Positions 32,667 through 50,359 of a stretch of DNA of 64,000 nucleotides are shown one piece after another (the first letter of the stretch is position 1; each line of letters opens with the position of its first letter). The notes below the pieces were generated by a model. The model was not told the DNA's origin and made no database searches. It saw only the letters and a list, made by a program, of their open reading frames with translations. The position numbers and the translations under genes were made by a program. The stretch comes from Heterotrichella gracilis (lineage: Eukaryota; Sar; Xanthophyceae; Tribonematales; Xanthonemataceae), in contig JAULBX010002667.1 of the NCBI GenBank assembly GCA_032358255.1, positions 62,001 to 126,000 of the forward strand, given 5' to 3'.

Positions 32667-34076
32667 ATGGCTTGCAGCAACACCCTGCACATACACGACC
32701 TGCCGGATGGCTGCCTCACCAACATCTTTGTGAAGGTCAACCAGCTTTATCGTGGAGACCCTGCCCCAACAGCCCGGCTGGCCCTGGTGTGTTCCAAGTG
32801 GCGGGACCTGCTGCAAGGCCCCAGCGCCGTGTGGAAAACCATCAACCTCAAACCCCTCAGCAGATATGCAGGTCATCCTGCGAGACTGCAGGAGCTCTTT
32901 GCGTGGTTGCAGAACAGGCTACCCGTCACCAACAAGTTCACCATGGGATGGAACCACAGGGAAAGCCCCCAGGTTTGGCAGCAGCTTCTGGCTGCCCTGA
33001 ACCCAGCTGTGCTGCAGTCACTTGAAAAGCTGGTGCTGGTGCACACAGCCAGCGTCGCAGACGTTTGCAAGCAGGTATGCGCCCTGACTAGCCTCACTCG
33101 ATTGCGGCTAGCCGCTGACTCCAGCACAAATGCTTTTGGCAGCTTCACCCAGCTGTCCACCCTCACACAGCTGAAGGAGCTGGATCTCACTACTTGGGAG
33201 CAAGAACACCCCTTCACGCCGCACCTTCCCTACCTGCCCAGCGTCACCCGCCTCACTGCTACTTTCATGCCAGCCGAAGAGACAGTTCGCAGCCTGCCCA
33301 ACTTGCAGCGCTGCGTGTTGGAGATGGGTCGCTGTGGGCCCTGCTCGGTCCCAGCCAACATGACCCGGCTGACTTCCCTCCTCAGCCTCACTATAGAGAC
33401 AGATGATGACACCCCTGTGCGGTTCCCAGGCAACTGTTTGCCTTCCTCGCTGGTAGAGCTCCAGCTGGTTGGAATCTATGTAGGACACGACCTTCCAGAG
33501 GATGCGGGTGAGCATCCTCCAACACTGCTGCCGTCCCTCGCCCCGCTGCCCAACCTGCGCAAGCTGCTGGTGCTGAGCTTCCCCATCAGCGACATGGCCG
33601 CCATGGTGTCAAGGCTCACACACCTGGAGGAGCTTGGGGTCACGCACACCCCGGAGGTGGATGAAGTGCTCACCATTCCAGCCATGCCCAACCTGACAGA
33701 GCTTGTGTTGACGGGTCTTGAATCCCATCCGCCCAGATTCATGCTTTCCATGCCTCACCAGATGCATCCAGACCTGCGCTGCCACTGCTGGGATCTTGCA
33801 GTATGGTCACCCGATGAGGCCTGCCTGGGCTTTTTTCTGCCCGATTTGGAGGATACAGGCCCAAAAGTCACCCTGCAGGGCACTTGTGGCAAGTACACAA
33901 TGCAGCAGGTGGAGTTTAAAATCAATTTCAGCTTTTGTCAGGATTTTTCACCAGAGGATAGGCACTTGGGTGACACAGCAGACATTGCTGCACAGGCTGC
34001 GGAGTACGCCTCTGCCAAGGCCTGGTTGCTGAAACAGGCATTTGTCAGGCCCGCGGAGGTACGCAATGACAAATGA
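32667..34076 (+). CDS. F-box/LRR-like protein (paralogue 2, intact)
   Basis: Single-exon gene of 469 residues. The ATG at 32667 is chosen because the F-box LHIHDLPDGCLTNIFVKV follows within ten residues and the paralogue shares this start; the frame is open upstream without ATG. After the F-box come WRDLLQGPSAVW and about eight leucine-rich repeats of plant-like spacing: LTSLTRLRL, LTQLKELDL, LPSVTRLTA, LPNLQRCVL, LTSLLSLTI, SLVELQL, LPNLRKLLVLSFP, LTHLEELGV and MPNLTELVL. It is likely a substrate receptor of an SCF ubiquitin ligase; the target is unknown. The C-terminal 120 residues are outside the LRRs. Lack of introns contrasts with every other multi-domain gene here. Confidence 0.85.
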   Translation: MACSNTLHIHDLPDGCLTNIFVKVNQLYRGDPAPTARLALVCSKWRDLLQGPSAVWKTINLKPLSRYAGHPARLQELFAWLQNRLPVTNKFTMGWNHRESPQVWQQLLAALNPAVLQSLEKLVLVHTASVADVCKQVCALTSLTRLRLAADSSTNAFGSFTQLSTLTQLKELDLTTWEQEHPFTPHLPYLPSVTRLTATFMPAEETVRSLPNLQRCVLEMGRCGPCSVPANMTRLTSLLSLTIETDDDTPVRFPGNCLPSSLVELQLVGIYVGHDLPEDAGEHPPTLLPSLAPLPNLRKLLVLSFPISDMAAMVSRLTHLEELGVTHTPEVDEVLTIPAMPNLTELVLTGLESHPPRFMLSMPHQMHPDLRCHCWDLAVWSPDEACLGFFLPDLEDTGPKVTLQGTCGKYTMQQVEFKINFSFCQDFSPEDRHLGDTADIAAQAAEYASAKAWLLKQAFVRPAEVRNDK

Positions 34077-34986
34077 TGTCAATGATATGGTTTGGATTGT
34101 TTCACCGCTCGTTAATGTTTATTGGACCCAATTTGCTGCAGCCAATTTCTGAACAGCCGTGTACATTGTGATAGCGAGTGAAATCGGCGTTGGTACCAAT
34201 TACACTCAGATATTTTAAAGCGTGGGGTGGTAATTAATTACCACCACACAATTGTGATGGGCCTCTCCCGCTGGATGCGACTCAGTGAGACGACAAGCCA
34301 TTTGCAGATGGCATGCCAACTTAAAGGCTTGGGAGGATGTATGTAAGAGTGCCACACGGTTACCGGTGTCAAATTTACATTTCTCTGTTTCTAACAAAAA
34401 AATAGAAAGGACATCCGGCTGTGGACTGCCGCAGTGTGGCACTGACCCGAGCCTCGGATGGTAAAGTCAGTGCCTGTCAGAGAAGCTAGAAAAGAAAAGA
34501 AAAAACGGCTTTATCTACTGTCACAGTGTCCGTTGGCGCGGGGGCGTAGCTCTCAAATTATACCAAGTTGGACCTCTGGATAATTTAGCCAGGAAGAAGC
34601 CAAGGCTCCTTACAAGCATCAATGGCAGCACAGCAGAATAACTCTACGCATTCATGATTCAATCGTAAGTAACCCAATAGCATTTGTAAGATTACTGCAT
34701 GTCAGTAAAACCATCCGTCAGAGAAATGATGGGTGCAGAACCTTTTACTAACTCAGCTTCCCTACGGGCTTGATTTGCTTGGAACTTAGTGTTGGTTTGT
34801 CAAATCCAACAACAAATTAATCATGAATGATCATCATCCCAATCTGGCAAATAAATGGGGCATGCGAGGATAGGAGCTCCTCCTCACTAGTGCATGGCAT
34901 GAGACTACTACTGGGTGGCCCACCCCTGCGGCTCTTTCTGTATCTGTCATCATTGATCATCCCTGCAGCTGACGATCCCCACAACC
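34077..34986. other. intergenic, convergent gene ends
   Basis: A/T-rich. Holds 3' UTRs of F-box paralogue 2 and the CDC48-like gene. No gene recognised. Confidence 0.5.
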
Positions 34987-41022
<6,036 letters not shown>

Positions 41023-42035
41023 CTACAAAGGGTGAAGACGGGTGTGGGTGTGGAGGCCGGTGTTGGGCAAAGCGCTCAAAACTAACAACATTGTCCCGAC
41101 TCATTTTCCAGTAGAGCAGAGCAGGTCGTTCTGTGTGCTGGGTTGGAAAGGGTGGGAGGCAGATCCATATGCATGCGAACTTGACCCTGAGCAGGATGTC
41201 GAATACTTTGGTAAGCAAACCGCAAGCGAGCAGACAATAGGCCAAAGAAGTGCCTTGCACATGCTTCGGACATCCGGTTCGACCGAGAAGAGTGGCATGC
41301 AGGGCGTTAACCTTCCCCATTGGACCAGTGTGCACTGACTTACAGGGAGGTCTTCCCTTGCGTGCCAACCTCGGCGACGGTTTGACCTGCCGTCATTATG
41401 GGAGAGGGGGTGTAGAGATCGAAACTCTCGAGACGACTATGCGGAATCCAGACGGTTGCAACTATTGTCTTTGGCACCCAATGTCACATGCCGGCACTGA
41501 GTTGCAAGCAAGGAATGACAGTAAACACGGCTTGACAGCAGTCATGTTATGCTTTGGAAAGTCAGTGAAGCACTGGCTATATTGCTTTGCGAGTTTGGGA
41601 AGGCATGCTGTGCATTTGAGCCACGCTGCACCCTGCCTTGTTGCTCGAGCTCGATCGACTCCCTGCACCGTGGCCCATCAGAGGACCACAGGTTCGCTTT
41701 GGCGCCCTTTTTCACATCCCGGGACAAGTCAAGTGGGGACCATTACAATCCCAAAACGGTTATCGCATTTTCTGTTCAAAAATGGTTTCAAAGTGGTCGT
41801 GTGCCCAAACGGTTTGTGATGGTTGGTCGGTTTAGGGCGCACTGGCTATTCTCTCACACCTTTAATGCTAGCCTGCAGCCGCTATCTGTAGCAATTCCTT
41901 CACGGCTGCGTGGTTACTTGAAGTTGCTCTCGGTGGTTTCCTTGTACGACAGCTGGGCATAGCCCCACACCCCATATAACCCACACCCACCAGGCCTGCC
42001 CCCCACCCACCCTCTCTCCACCCGCCACGAATGGC
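41023..42035. other. divergent promoter region of the CDC48-like and LIG1 genes
   Basis: Should contain the missing first exon and promoter of the CDC48-like gene and the LIG1 promoter. A minus-strand ATG at about 41104 followed by SRDNVVSFERF is a possible first exon, but no valid splice to 41022 was found. Confidence 0.4.
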
Positions 42036-45000
42036 ATGTTGGTTCGCCTGGTGGCGAACGTGTTCCGTGGTAGACTGCTGCTTCAGCCTCGCACGCACAG
42101 CACGCATGGCATCCTGACACAAAGGCAGCGCGTGCTTGGACGAGGCCTACAGTGGCCACACCCACCGATGAAGCAAAGCAACCTATCACGGTTCTTCACG
42201 AAACCTGCCGCTACTGGTGGCAATGCTGGCGAGGCTGGGGCATCAACCTCAAAGACTGAGGTGCCTGCACCTGCCAAGAACGCCTTTGACGTGTTGAAGG
42301 AGCGAAAGGTACGGTTGCTAACTTCCCTGGTTGTTGGTGACGTATTTGTGGGTGATTTTTTGAAAGGTTGTCAGCAATATCGAGGTGGTGCAATTGTGTG
42401 GGCTATGGGTCGTGGGTATGCAACTCGTGCTCTATATGCATGCATGTGCCATATGCCCACCTGCCAATAAATGGGTCTGCTGCCAACCCAGTTGCACTAT
42501 ATGTTCCTCGTCTCCTTAAAATGTGCAGCTAAGCAATTAACGCACCAACCTGGGATCTGGGTGCCCCCCCTATTTTCCAGCATGTCCCATGCCATAGCTG
42601 CTGCAGTGGTACTCGTGTCCGTCCTACTGTGAGAATTGTGTGTGCCGCAATACCATACCTGTGTTAGTGCTACATTTGGGATCTTTATGCTTGGTGTGCG
42701 GAATAGACTGTTAGCTGTATGTTGTTATCATGCTTGCACCGGTAGTGGCCATCAGCCCACTAAAAACTCACAGATGTGGGGCATTGGCTCCACGCCTTGG
42801 GTTTGCAACGGTCGAGATTTTTATACATAAAAGGAAACTGCAACTATTATTGAACACATCATGAGCTGGTAATGCCCGTAAATAGTATGGGTATTGAAAT
42901 AGTAAGGACCCCTGCAGCAATTCGGTTGACGCACGGGTCAACCATGGGGCGGGGATTCCCAGCGCTGAAGAGGATTTTGCGACCAGTGGGGTGCATGCTG
43001 GCTTTTCAACCCCTTGCTGTACCTCCCTCCTCCCCTTTAAATTTGCACCCTTGTCGTCCTCATTGCGCCAGACACCCTGCAACCTCAAACTTCTCCACGT
43101 ATCCCCCTTGCAGCAGAACAAGGAGGGCCCTGCCAAAGCGACAGCCTCCCCTGCCCCTGGCACCAAAGGAGCCGCAGGCACGCGGAAAAGGCTGCAGAAA
43201 AAAGGCGCAGATGTGGGCAAGGCCGATGCTGCCGCAAGCGCTGCACCTGGGTTGGAGGACCTGGATGATGCGGCTGAGGAGCCCACAGCGGCATCGGCCA
43301 ATGAGAATGCGCCGGCTCGGGTGGTCGCCATGATGGTGCGTTGCATTGACGCCTAAATCCAGCCTAAATCCTAAACTCTAATCAAGCCTAAATTAATGCT
43401 AAACCTTCATCCATATCATCGCTTGATGAGGAACCGCCAGCTGTGGTATATGCCATCCTGTTGAGTTAAAATGATGCTAAAGCTCAAACCCTAACGAGAA
43501 CGGGTTAGCTGCGGTGCTCAATTTTTGGACCCTCGAGCTTAAATCCCACAGAAGCTTGTATGGTACTGGCAGCAAATGACACCCCTGGTTCTTCCTGGCA
43601 CAAACTTATCTAATAATGAATAACAGAATAATGATGAAAATAGTAATCAGTGTTTGCCCCGCAGGAGTCGGATGATGATGCCTCCCCTGCTCCTGCGCCC
43701 CGCAAACGCAAGTCCCCTCCGCGGGCCAAGGCTTCCTCCAAGGGGGGCGAGCCCACTGCGTCGGGGTCGAGCGGGGAGGAGTGGGGGGCTGCAGGGAAGA
43801 GGTCCAAAGGGGAGGAAGCAGGTGCGGGGGACGGGCTTGACGTGGCGTTTGGGATGGTTTGTGCTGCATGGCATGTGGGTATTATGGTGCATGCATTGTC
43901 CACCCACATGGCTTGTAATGACCACCAACACACATTGCATGTGGGTCTCATGGTGCATGCATTGTCCGCCCACATGGCTTGCATTGACCGCATGGTGTGT
44001 GGGTCTCACTGCGCACCCTGCACTTGCCACCTGGCATACACCCACAGACCGCCACCTGGCATGGCAATGCATGCATGCATGGAGTCAATGGCATTGACCG
44101 CCAAATGGCATGCGCTGACGGCTCACATGGCAAATGGGGCTCATTTGTGCAAATGCACCCGACCCTCACATGGCATGGCACATGCAGACTCTGGCGATGC
44201 GTCCGACCTGGAAGGGGTGGTAGAAGACAAGGAGGAGAAGGTGGTGAAAGCCAAGAAGGGCAAGGCTGCAGGCAAGAAATCAGAGAAGAAGGCGCTTCTG
44301 GCGGGTGTCAAGGATGCTAAGGTGGGTAGTACCTTCTTGGGAAACTCTGTCCAGGGTACTTGTAATCTTGTACTTGAAAGCAGACAAGTTGATTTTGGTC
44401 AGCACATGGATGCCGTGTATGTAGGCCCTCTTGGAAAACCCCTATGCAATGTGTTTGAAACCTTGAAAGAGGCTGTTCTGGGGCAGCATGGCGCTAAAGT
44501 TGGCAGCACCTTATGGAAAAACCCTGTGCATAGAGCTTGAAAGCCTGTTTAAAATTATTTCCTCCCCATGCAGGTGGAGGGTGTCGGCCTGGGTGCCCTC
44601 AAGGCCGCCGCCCAGCACGCCTCCTTCGACCTCTCACAGATTGCCACGTGGCAGCCAGGCACCCCCGTGCCCTTCTCCTTCCTGGCAAACACGTTCGAGG
44701 CGATTGCGGAGGAATCCAAGCGTTTGATCATCACCAATCTGCTGATTAATGCGTTTCGGGCGATCACCGCACACACGCCCGAGGATTTGCTGCCCACTGT
44801 GTATCTGTGCACGAATCGGGTGGCGCCGGCGCACGAGGGGGTGGAGCTGGGGATTGGGGATTCCACGCTCATCAAGGTGGGGACTGGGTTTTGTATTCCG
44901 GGCCAGGAATTGAGCTGGGGATTGGCGTGGTATGTGAGTGTCCCAGGGTGTTATTATTTGTGTTGGGTTGGGGACTAAGGGTGCGACATTTGTCATGATG

Positions 45001-48000
45001 GGGATTGAGGTGGGGATGCCTCAGTCATCAAGAGGATTGAGCATATGGTAACTATACTGGAAGGGCCGAAATGCATCATGTGTTTTCCCCTTCAATGTCT
45101 GTCATCAGCAGTACTTTGTGGCATTGTTCATCGTCATCATGTGATACCCTCCCCCCCCCACCCCACCCCCCGCATCCACCCATCACATGGCCTCACAACC
45201 CACACACCCTTTCAGGCACTGGCCACCGCTACCGGCCGCAAGGAGAGCGTAATAAAGAAGGAGTATGAGGAGGAGGGGGACCTGGGGGTGGTGGCTGTCA
45301 CATCCAGGGGCAAGCAGAGGACAATGTTCACGCCCGCGCCTCTGACGATACGGGGGGTAAGCAGCAAAACCCTAAACTCTAAGCAGGGAATCCCTATACT
45401 GAGCCAGGACAGTTTTTATGCTGGACCGAGCACATGCCTGGTATATGCTGCCCTTACTGGCGATGTGTGTGTGCCATGTGGTTGTGTAAGCTTTCTCAGT
45501 CATGCGGTTGGAGAACTTGCCACGGGGAGACATCACCATATCTGTGCCATGACTGACCTGCAACCACCCCACCGCCCCACCACCCACCAACCCCTATAAC
45601 CCCCTCAGGTGTTCAAGACATTTGGTGACATTGCCAAATGCGAGGGGTCCGGCAGCCAGGAGCGCAAGAAGGCCCTCATCGGCAAGCTGCTGGTGGCTGC
45701 GCATCAGGGGGAGGCGGGCTACATCATGCGCGCGCTGCAGGTGAGGGCTAGGGTATGGGTCATGTAAGGGTTTTGGTGAGGGTTTTGCTAGCGGCAGCAG
45801 GGCTGTACGGGTATGTATGTGGGCACCACAGAGGGTTGGGTTATGGATAAACTTTTTGAATTCTTTGCTTCCTTTTGTGGGTTACATTAACAGTCAAAAC
45901 AAAAGGTATGCAAGGTGGCAATGGCTTACCCTTTTATTTGTGGACTATAAAACTGGATTCACCCCCATTCCTCTGATCCGGCTCATACCCAAACCCCTCC
46001 GCCACCCTGCAGGGCAATCTGCGCATTGGCCTGGCTGAACAAACATTGTTTGGTATTCCTTTTTTGCTCCAAGTTGGATATAACAATCATATTTCCCCCC
46101 CATTGTTGATTCTTAAATTGTCCCGCCCCCTTGCAGGGCAAGCTGCGCATCGGCCTGGCCGAGCAAACGGTGCTGACAGCGCTGGCACACTCTGTGCTGC
46201 TACAGATTGGGAGCAAGGCGTACAAGGGGGATGAGTAAGTCAATGCGACCCCAACCCAAACTCTAGACCCTTAATTCTTCATGCCGTGTACCTAGTCCTA
46301 GACCCAGTTCCAAATCTAGTACCAGTGACTCATGGGGTAGTGCTGGCTTTCAGGATTAAGGATGTCAAGGGGTTGCTATGGGGTCACTTTTCTGTACAAG
46401 CAGCGGCGGTGATTGCTGCTGCATGCCTTCCGGGGATTGGGACTCGCTCAGAAGGGGATGATGCAAGGGTTGAAACAAACACCATCCCTCACCCCAATAT
46501 TTAGCTAAATACTTCTCTAAACATCAAGCATGAGCCGGAATTGAGGAAGGGTGGTAAAAACAATTGCTTCTACAGGCTGGCCAACCACCTTGAGGAGTCC
46601 TCCCAGCGGGTGAAGGCAGCCTTCAGCGCCTGCCCCTCCTACGACGTCATGATCCCCGCCATGCTGCACCACCCCTTGGATGAGCTGGCGCAGCATGTGC
46701 ACTTCATGGCGGGGGTGCCGGTGAAGCCCATGCTGGCAAAGCCCACCTGTGGGGTCAGCGAGGTGCGCGGGGTGGAACCCTAGGGTAGGGTTTGATACCC
46801 AGCTTGCTTGCCCCTTTTGTGCACATCGTAGCTGTGAAATTTTTGCAGCAGAGTTTTTGAAAATAGCCCATGTTGCACCCCTGTTATTGTTCGCCTGTTG
46901 TATCCCCCCCTGTGCAGGTCCTTGACAAGTTCACCGACCTGGAGTTCACGTGTGAATACAAGTATGACGGGGAGCGGGCGCAGATTCACGTGCTGGAGGG
47001 GGGGAAGGTCAAGGTGGGTGAGCAGGGAAGGGGAGTAGGCCTTCGGAGGTCCATGGATTAGGACAAGGATTAGGGTTATGGTGCAGATGCACGTGCTGGA
47101 AGGGGGAAGGTCAAGGTGGGTTAGCAGGGGAGGGAAGGGTGCTAGGGTACCATTTAGGGGCCCAGGGTGGCATGCGAAATAACCTTCCTGATTCTCGTCA
47201 CAGTGGCTTGGGTGTTCAGCGATGTGTGGCTCAGGTTCCCGGTGGCATGTCAAGGCTTTCTACTATAATCTAGCCCAGAGGCTCACGTGATCTGGGATTC
47301 CTTGTGAGCCGACTCCCCTCCAACGCTAAACCCTAAACCCTAAACCGTACCTAGGTAGGGCTTGCCGAAGACACGCACGACACACTTTTGCAGTTTCATT
47401 GCCATACCTGTCCCCTTTCCTGTCAAAATTCCCCCATCCACCCCACCCCCACCCCCACCTCCCGCAGATCTACAGCCGCAACAGCGAGGACAACACCAGC
47501 AAGTACCCCGACCTTGCTGCGCTGGTGCCGGGGCTGCTCAAGGAGGGGGTGCGGGATGTGGTGCTGGACTGCGAGGCGGTGGCGTACAACAGGGAGGATG
47601 GAAAGATCCTGCCATTCCAGGTAGGGTTTTTCACTAGGGATTTGTTAGGGTTTGGTATGAGGGGTGTGGTGCTGGACTGCGAGGCGGTGGCGTACAACAG
47701 GGAGGATGGAAAGATCCTGCCATTCCAGGTAGGGTTTTCACTAGGGATTTGTTAGGGTTTGGTATGAGGGATGTGGTGCTGGACTGCAAGGCAATGGCAT
47801 ACAAGAGGGCAAGGGCCCTACCAGGTGCAGAGTTGATTATTTGGTATTTATTATGATTTTGGCGTGGAGGACATCAAGGTGCAGATACACATCCAGTTTA
47901 CTTTCATGTTGAAAATAATGCATTTAGTGTTTTATGAGATATTATAATATAAGTATATTTTTAACTCCAAAGTGAAATCCCAGCACCAAAATCCCAGCAA

Positions 48001-50359
48001 CCCCCCTCTGTGCAGGTCCTGAGCACCCGCGCCCGCAAGGACGTGCGCGTGGAAGACATCAAGGTGCAGGTGTGCCTCTACGCCTTCGACTGCCTATACC
48101 TCAATGGGGAGGAGCTCATGCAGCGGCCGCTCACTGAGCGAAGGGCGGCGCTGCACGCTGCCATCAACCCTAAGGAGGGTGAGATGCAGATAGCCACAGC
48201 CAAGGTGGGTTGTGGGGGCTGGGAGGAGGTTTTTTAAAATCCTAAACCCTATGCATTCATTGGAGGCCCTAAACCCTATGCATTGGGCTGTTTGCACCTC
48301 AACACGCGAGAGCTCATTGGCTGACGCAGCACAGGGCGGCGCTGCATGCTGCCATCAATCCCAAGGAGGGGGAGATGCAGATAGCCACGACGGAGATGAG
48401 TTGCAAGGTTTAGGGCACCCTATCACAGATTTAGCCCAAATGCTCACGTGAAGTGTCCACCCGCCAGGCTTCATAAGGCAGTTCCTGGAAGAATCTAGTG
48501 CCCAATAGTGCTGGGGCATGACTTTAAATTTCCTAGACTTCACGTACAAACCTACGTGTTCCTACTCCCCACCACTGCACCCCTCTCCCCTCCCCTCTCA
48601 CCCCCCGCCCCACCCCCCACCCCTTGCAGGTCTCCCGGGAGCTGGAGGAGCTGCAGCAATTCCTGGACGAATCAGTGACTGCGGGTACCGAGGGCCTAAT
48701 TGTGAAAACCCTAGACTCCACCTACGAACCCTCACGCCGCTCCGTGAACTGGCTGAAGCTGAAGAAGGACTACCTGGATGGGGTGGGGGACACCTTTGAC
48801 GTGGTGGTGGTGGGCGCGTGGTATGGCAAGGGGAAGCGAGCAGGTGTGTGCAGAAGGGTGGGGAGGAAATCGTGGGTGGAAAGGTGTACTCAGGCTGGCT
48901 GGTTCGCCTGACTCTGGTTGTGGTGGGCGCGTGGTACGGTAAGGGGATGCGGGCAGGTGAGTGAGTGCAGTGTGGTCATTCCAGACTCATAAATCCCCCG
49001 CCACTGCCTATGTCTTACCAACATTGGTAAATTACGCCGTGCATTCCTATCCAGCACTAACACTCACCAAAACCCCCACCTTGGAAACAGGCAAGGGCAA
49101 GCGGTTCCAGACCTGTCCTTTGCCACAAAATTGCGCACCCCTCAAAACCCTACTCTACCCTAACCCCTCTAAAACCCAACCCCTCAAAACCCTACTCTAC
49201 CCTAACCCCCCCCGTCTCGGGCACTCACCCTAGCCAAAACACCCTCCACCCCCCCAGGCGGCTTTGGCTCCTACCTGCTTGCTGTGTACGATGGCGAGGG
49301 GGAGCGGTTCCAGACCATCAGCAAGATTGGCACTGGGTTCAGCGAGGAGCTGCTGGTGAGCCTGAGTGAGAGACTCAAGGAGCACATCATACCGGGGCCA
49401 AGGGCGTACTACAGGTGAGGGCGCGGTGCGGTGGGGTTGCTATCACCATGTGTGTAGATCTGACTCGTGGCGGGATGGGTGGGCCATGCCCTCTCCTCCT
49501 CTCCCCCTGGGTCAACTTTGCACCCACCCCACCCCCCACCACACGCACACACACCTGCACCCACATTTTTATCTCAAACACATTTTTTACATAAATATAT
49601 CAATTTTAATTTTAATTTTAATAAGTTTAGAGCGCTACTACCCCCCTCCTCACCCTCCAACCCCTATCCCTCGCAGCTATGGGGAGACGCTCACCCCCGA
49701 CGTGTGGTTCGCCCCCAAGGTGGTGTGGGAGGTGAAGGCCGCTGACCTCAGCATCAGCCCAGTGCACAGGGCAGCAGAGGGGATGGTGGATCCAAGCAAG
49801 GTGAGGGTGGGCGGGGATGGAGGGGGCAATGGCGGTGGGTGCCAGTGGGGGTGGGATGTGAAGGCGGTTTGCATACAATATCCCCTCCCCCAGGCTCCTT
49901 CTAAGGGTGGTGCAGAAGGTGGGACTCCCCGCCCGCCGCCTTCAGGTGGGCGGGGGCTGGGGTTGGCGCTCAGTTGCATGGTAACGGGCGCGGAGCATGT
50001 ACAACTTTGGTGGCATGCCCCCCTTGACGAGGGGGGTGACGCCAGCCCTCACATGGTTGTGGCACCTGTCCACGCAGGACATATGCACCCCCCGCCTGGT
50101 CTGCGTGCATGCGTGACGACAAATCCTCGCCAACCACCACCTTAGCACTATACCCCTACTCACCATCTCCAGCCCACCCACACCCACACCACTCCCACCC
50201 CACCCGCAGGGCATCTCCATCCGCTTCCCCCGCCTGGTGCGCGTGCGTGATGACAAGTCCCCAGAGGATGCAACCAGCGCGGAGCAGGTGGCAGAGATGT
50301 ACAGGCGACAGGCGGTGATGCAGCAGGGGGGCCCGGCTGCCGCAGTGGATGAGGACTAG
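42036..50359 (+). CDS. LIG1: DNA ligase I (ATP-dependent), dual start
   Basis: Seals nicks in Okazaki fragments and repair. Sixteen exons, phase-checked: 42036-42308, 43114-43335, 43665-43821, 44188-44321, 44574-44876, 45216-45356, 45609-45740, 46137-46234, 46576-46762, 46918-47013, 47468-47620, 48016-48204, 48630-48843, 49258-49414, 49677-49800, 50210-50359; 909 residues. Residues 1-44 are basic and resemble a mitochondrial presequence. A second ATG (42168, residue 45) begins [10 protein letters not shown], a PCNA-interaction box. A charged disordered region follows. The DNA-binding domain starts about residue 264. The adenylation motif is [10 protein letters not shown] with Lys564 as nucleophile; further motifs are [31 protein letters not shown] and, at the C-terminal fold, [13 protein letters not shown]. 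Yeast CDC9 and plant LIG1 use similar dual starts. Nearly every intron has exon-end duplicates. Confidence 0.96.
43868..44010. repeat. minisatellite in LIG1 intron 3
   Basis: About two units of 65-75 bp containing atggtgcatgcattgtcc(a/g)cccacatggcttg and a gcatgtgggt(c/a)t block. Weaker partial units continue to about 44180. Confidence 0.8.
44905..45030 (+). repeat. fragments of the LIG1 exon 5 end in the following intron
   Basis: gagctggggattgg at 44913-44926 and ggggattgaggtgggg plus cagtcatcaag near 45000-45030 echo the exon 5 end (44848-44876) that encodes [12 protein letters not shown]. Confidence 0.55.
45985..46045 (+). repeat. decoy copy of the LIG1 exon 8 start with acceptor
   Basis: An acceptor (ccctgcag) and about 40 bases matching exon 8 (46137 on) with a few changes. 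Lies in the preceding intron. Confidence 0.88.
47080..47125 (+). repeat. copy of the LIG1 exon 10 end with donor
   Basis: Repeats 46980-47022 (cacgtgctgga-ggggaaggtcaaggtgggt) with a 1-2 base length difference in the G run. Lies in the following intron, donor intact. Confidence 0.88.
47326..47346. repeat. interstitial telomere-type repeat (CCCTAAA)3
   Basis: Three tandem CCCTAAA units inside LIG1 intron 10. Confidence 0.9.
47553..47815 (+). repeat. 108-bp tandem repeat across the LIG1 exon 11 donor
   Basis: About 2.4 units. Unit 1 is the end of exon 11, its GTAGGG donor and 40 bases of intron. Unit 2 is nearly identical, differing by about two bases. Unit 3 is partial and diverged. The donors at 47620 and 47728 are 108 bases apart with no stop between them. 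Confidence 0.95.
48300..48405 (+). repeat. copy of the LIG1 exon 12 end
   Basis: Repeats 48110-48205 (gagctcat-g, agggcggcgctgca-gctgccatcaa, ggagatgcagatagccac). The donor region is changed (gagatgag for aaggtggg). Confidence 0.88.
48905..48965 (+). repeat. copy of the LIG1 exon 13 end with donor
   Basis: Repeats 48800-48848 (gtggtgggcgcgtggta-gg-aaggggaagcg) followed by a gcaggtgagt donor, which is a better donor match than the gcaggtgtgt one assigned to the exon. Confidence 0.88.
49085..49120 (+). repeat. short copy of an internal LIG1 exon 14 segment
   Basis: acaggcaagggcaagcggttccagacc resembles the exon 14 region at 49285-49316 (gcgagggggagcggttccagacc). Confidence 0.65.
50080..50142 (+). 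repeat. decoy copy of the LIG1 last-exon start with acceptor
   Basis: Acceptor (ccacgcag), then cgcctggtctgcgtgcatgcgtgacgacaaatcc, resembling exon 16 at 50230-50262, which encodes [10 protein letters not shown]. Lies in the preceding intron and is frame-disrupted. Confidence 0.85.

Noticed and set aside
34535-34610. tRNA-like start (gggggcgtagctc)
   Set aside because: No matching acceptor stem, anticodon arm or T-loop could be folded downstream.
41101-41368. First exon of the CDC48-like gene
   Set aside because: An ATG followed by an open frame exists, but no donor-acceptor pair joins it in phase to 41022.
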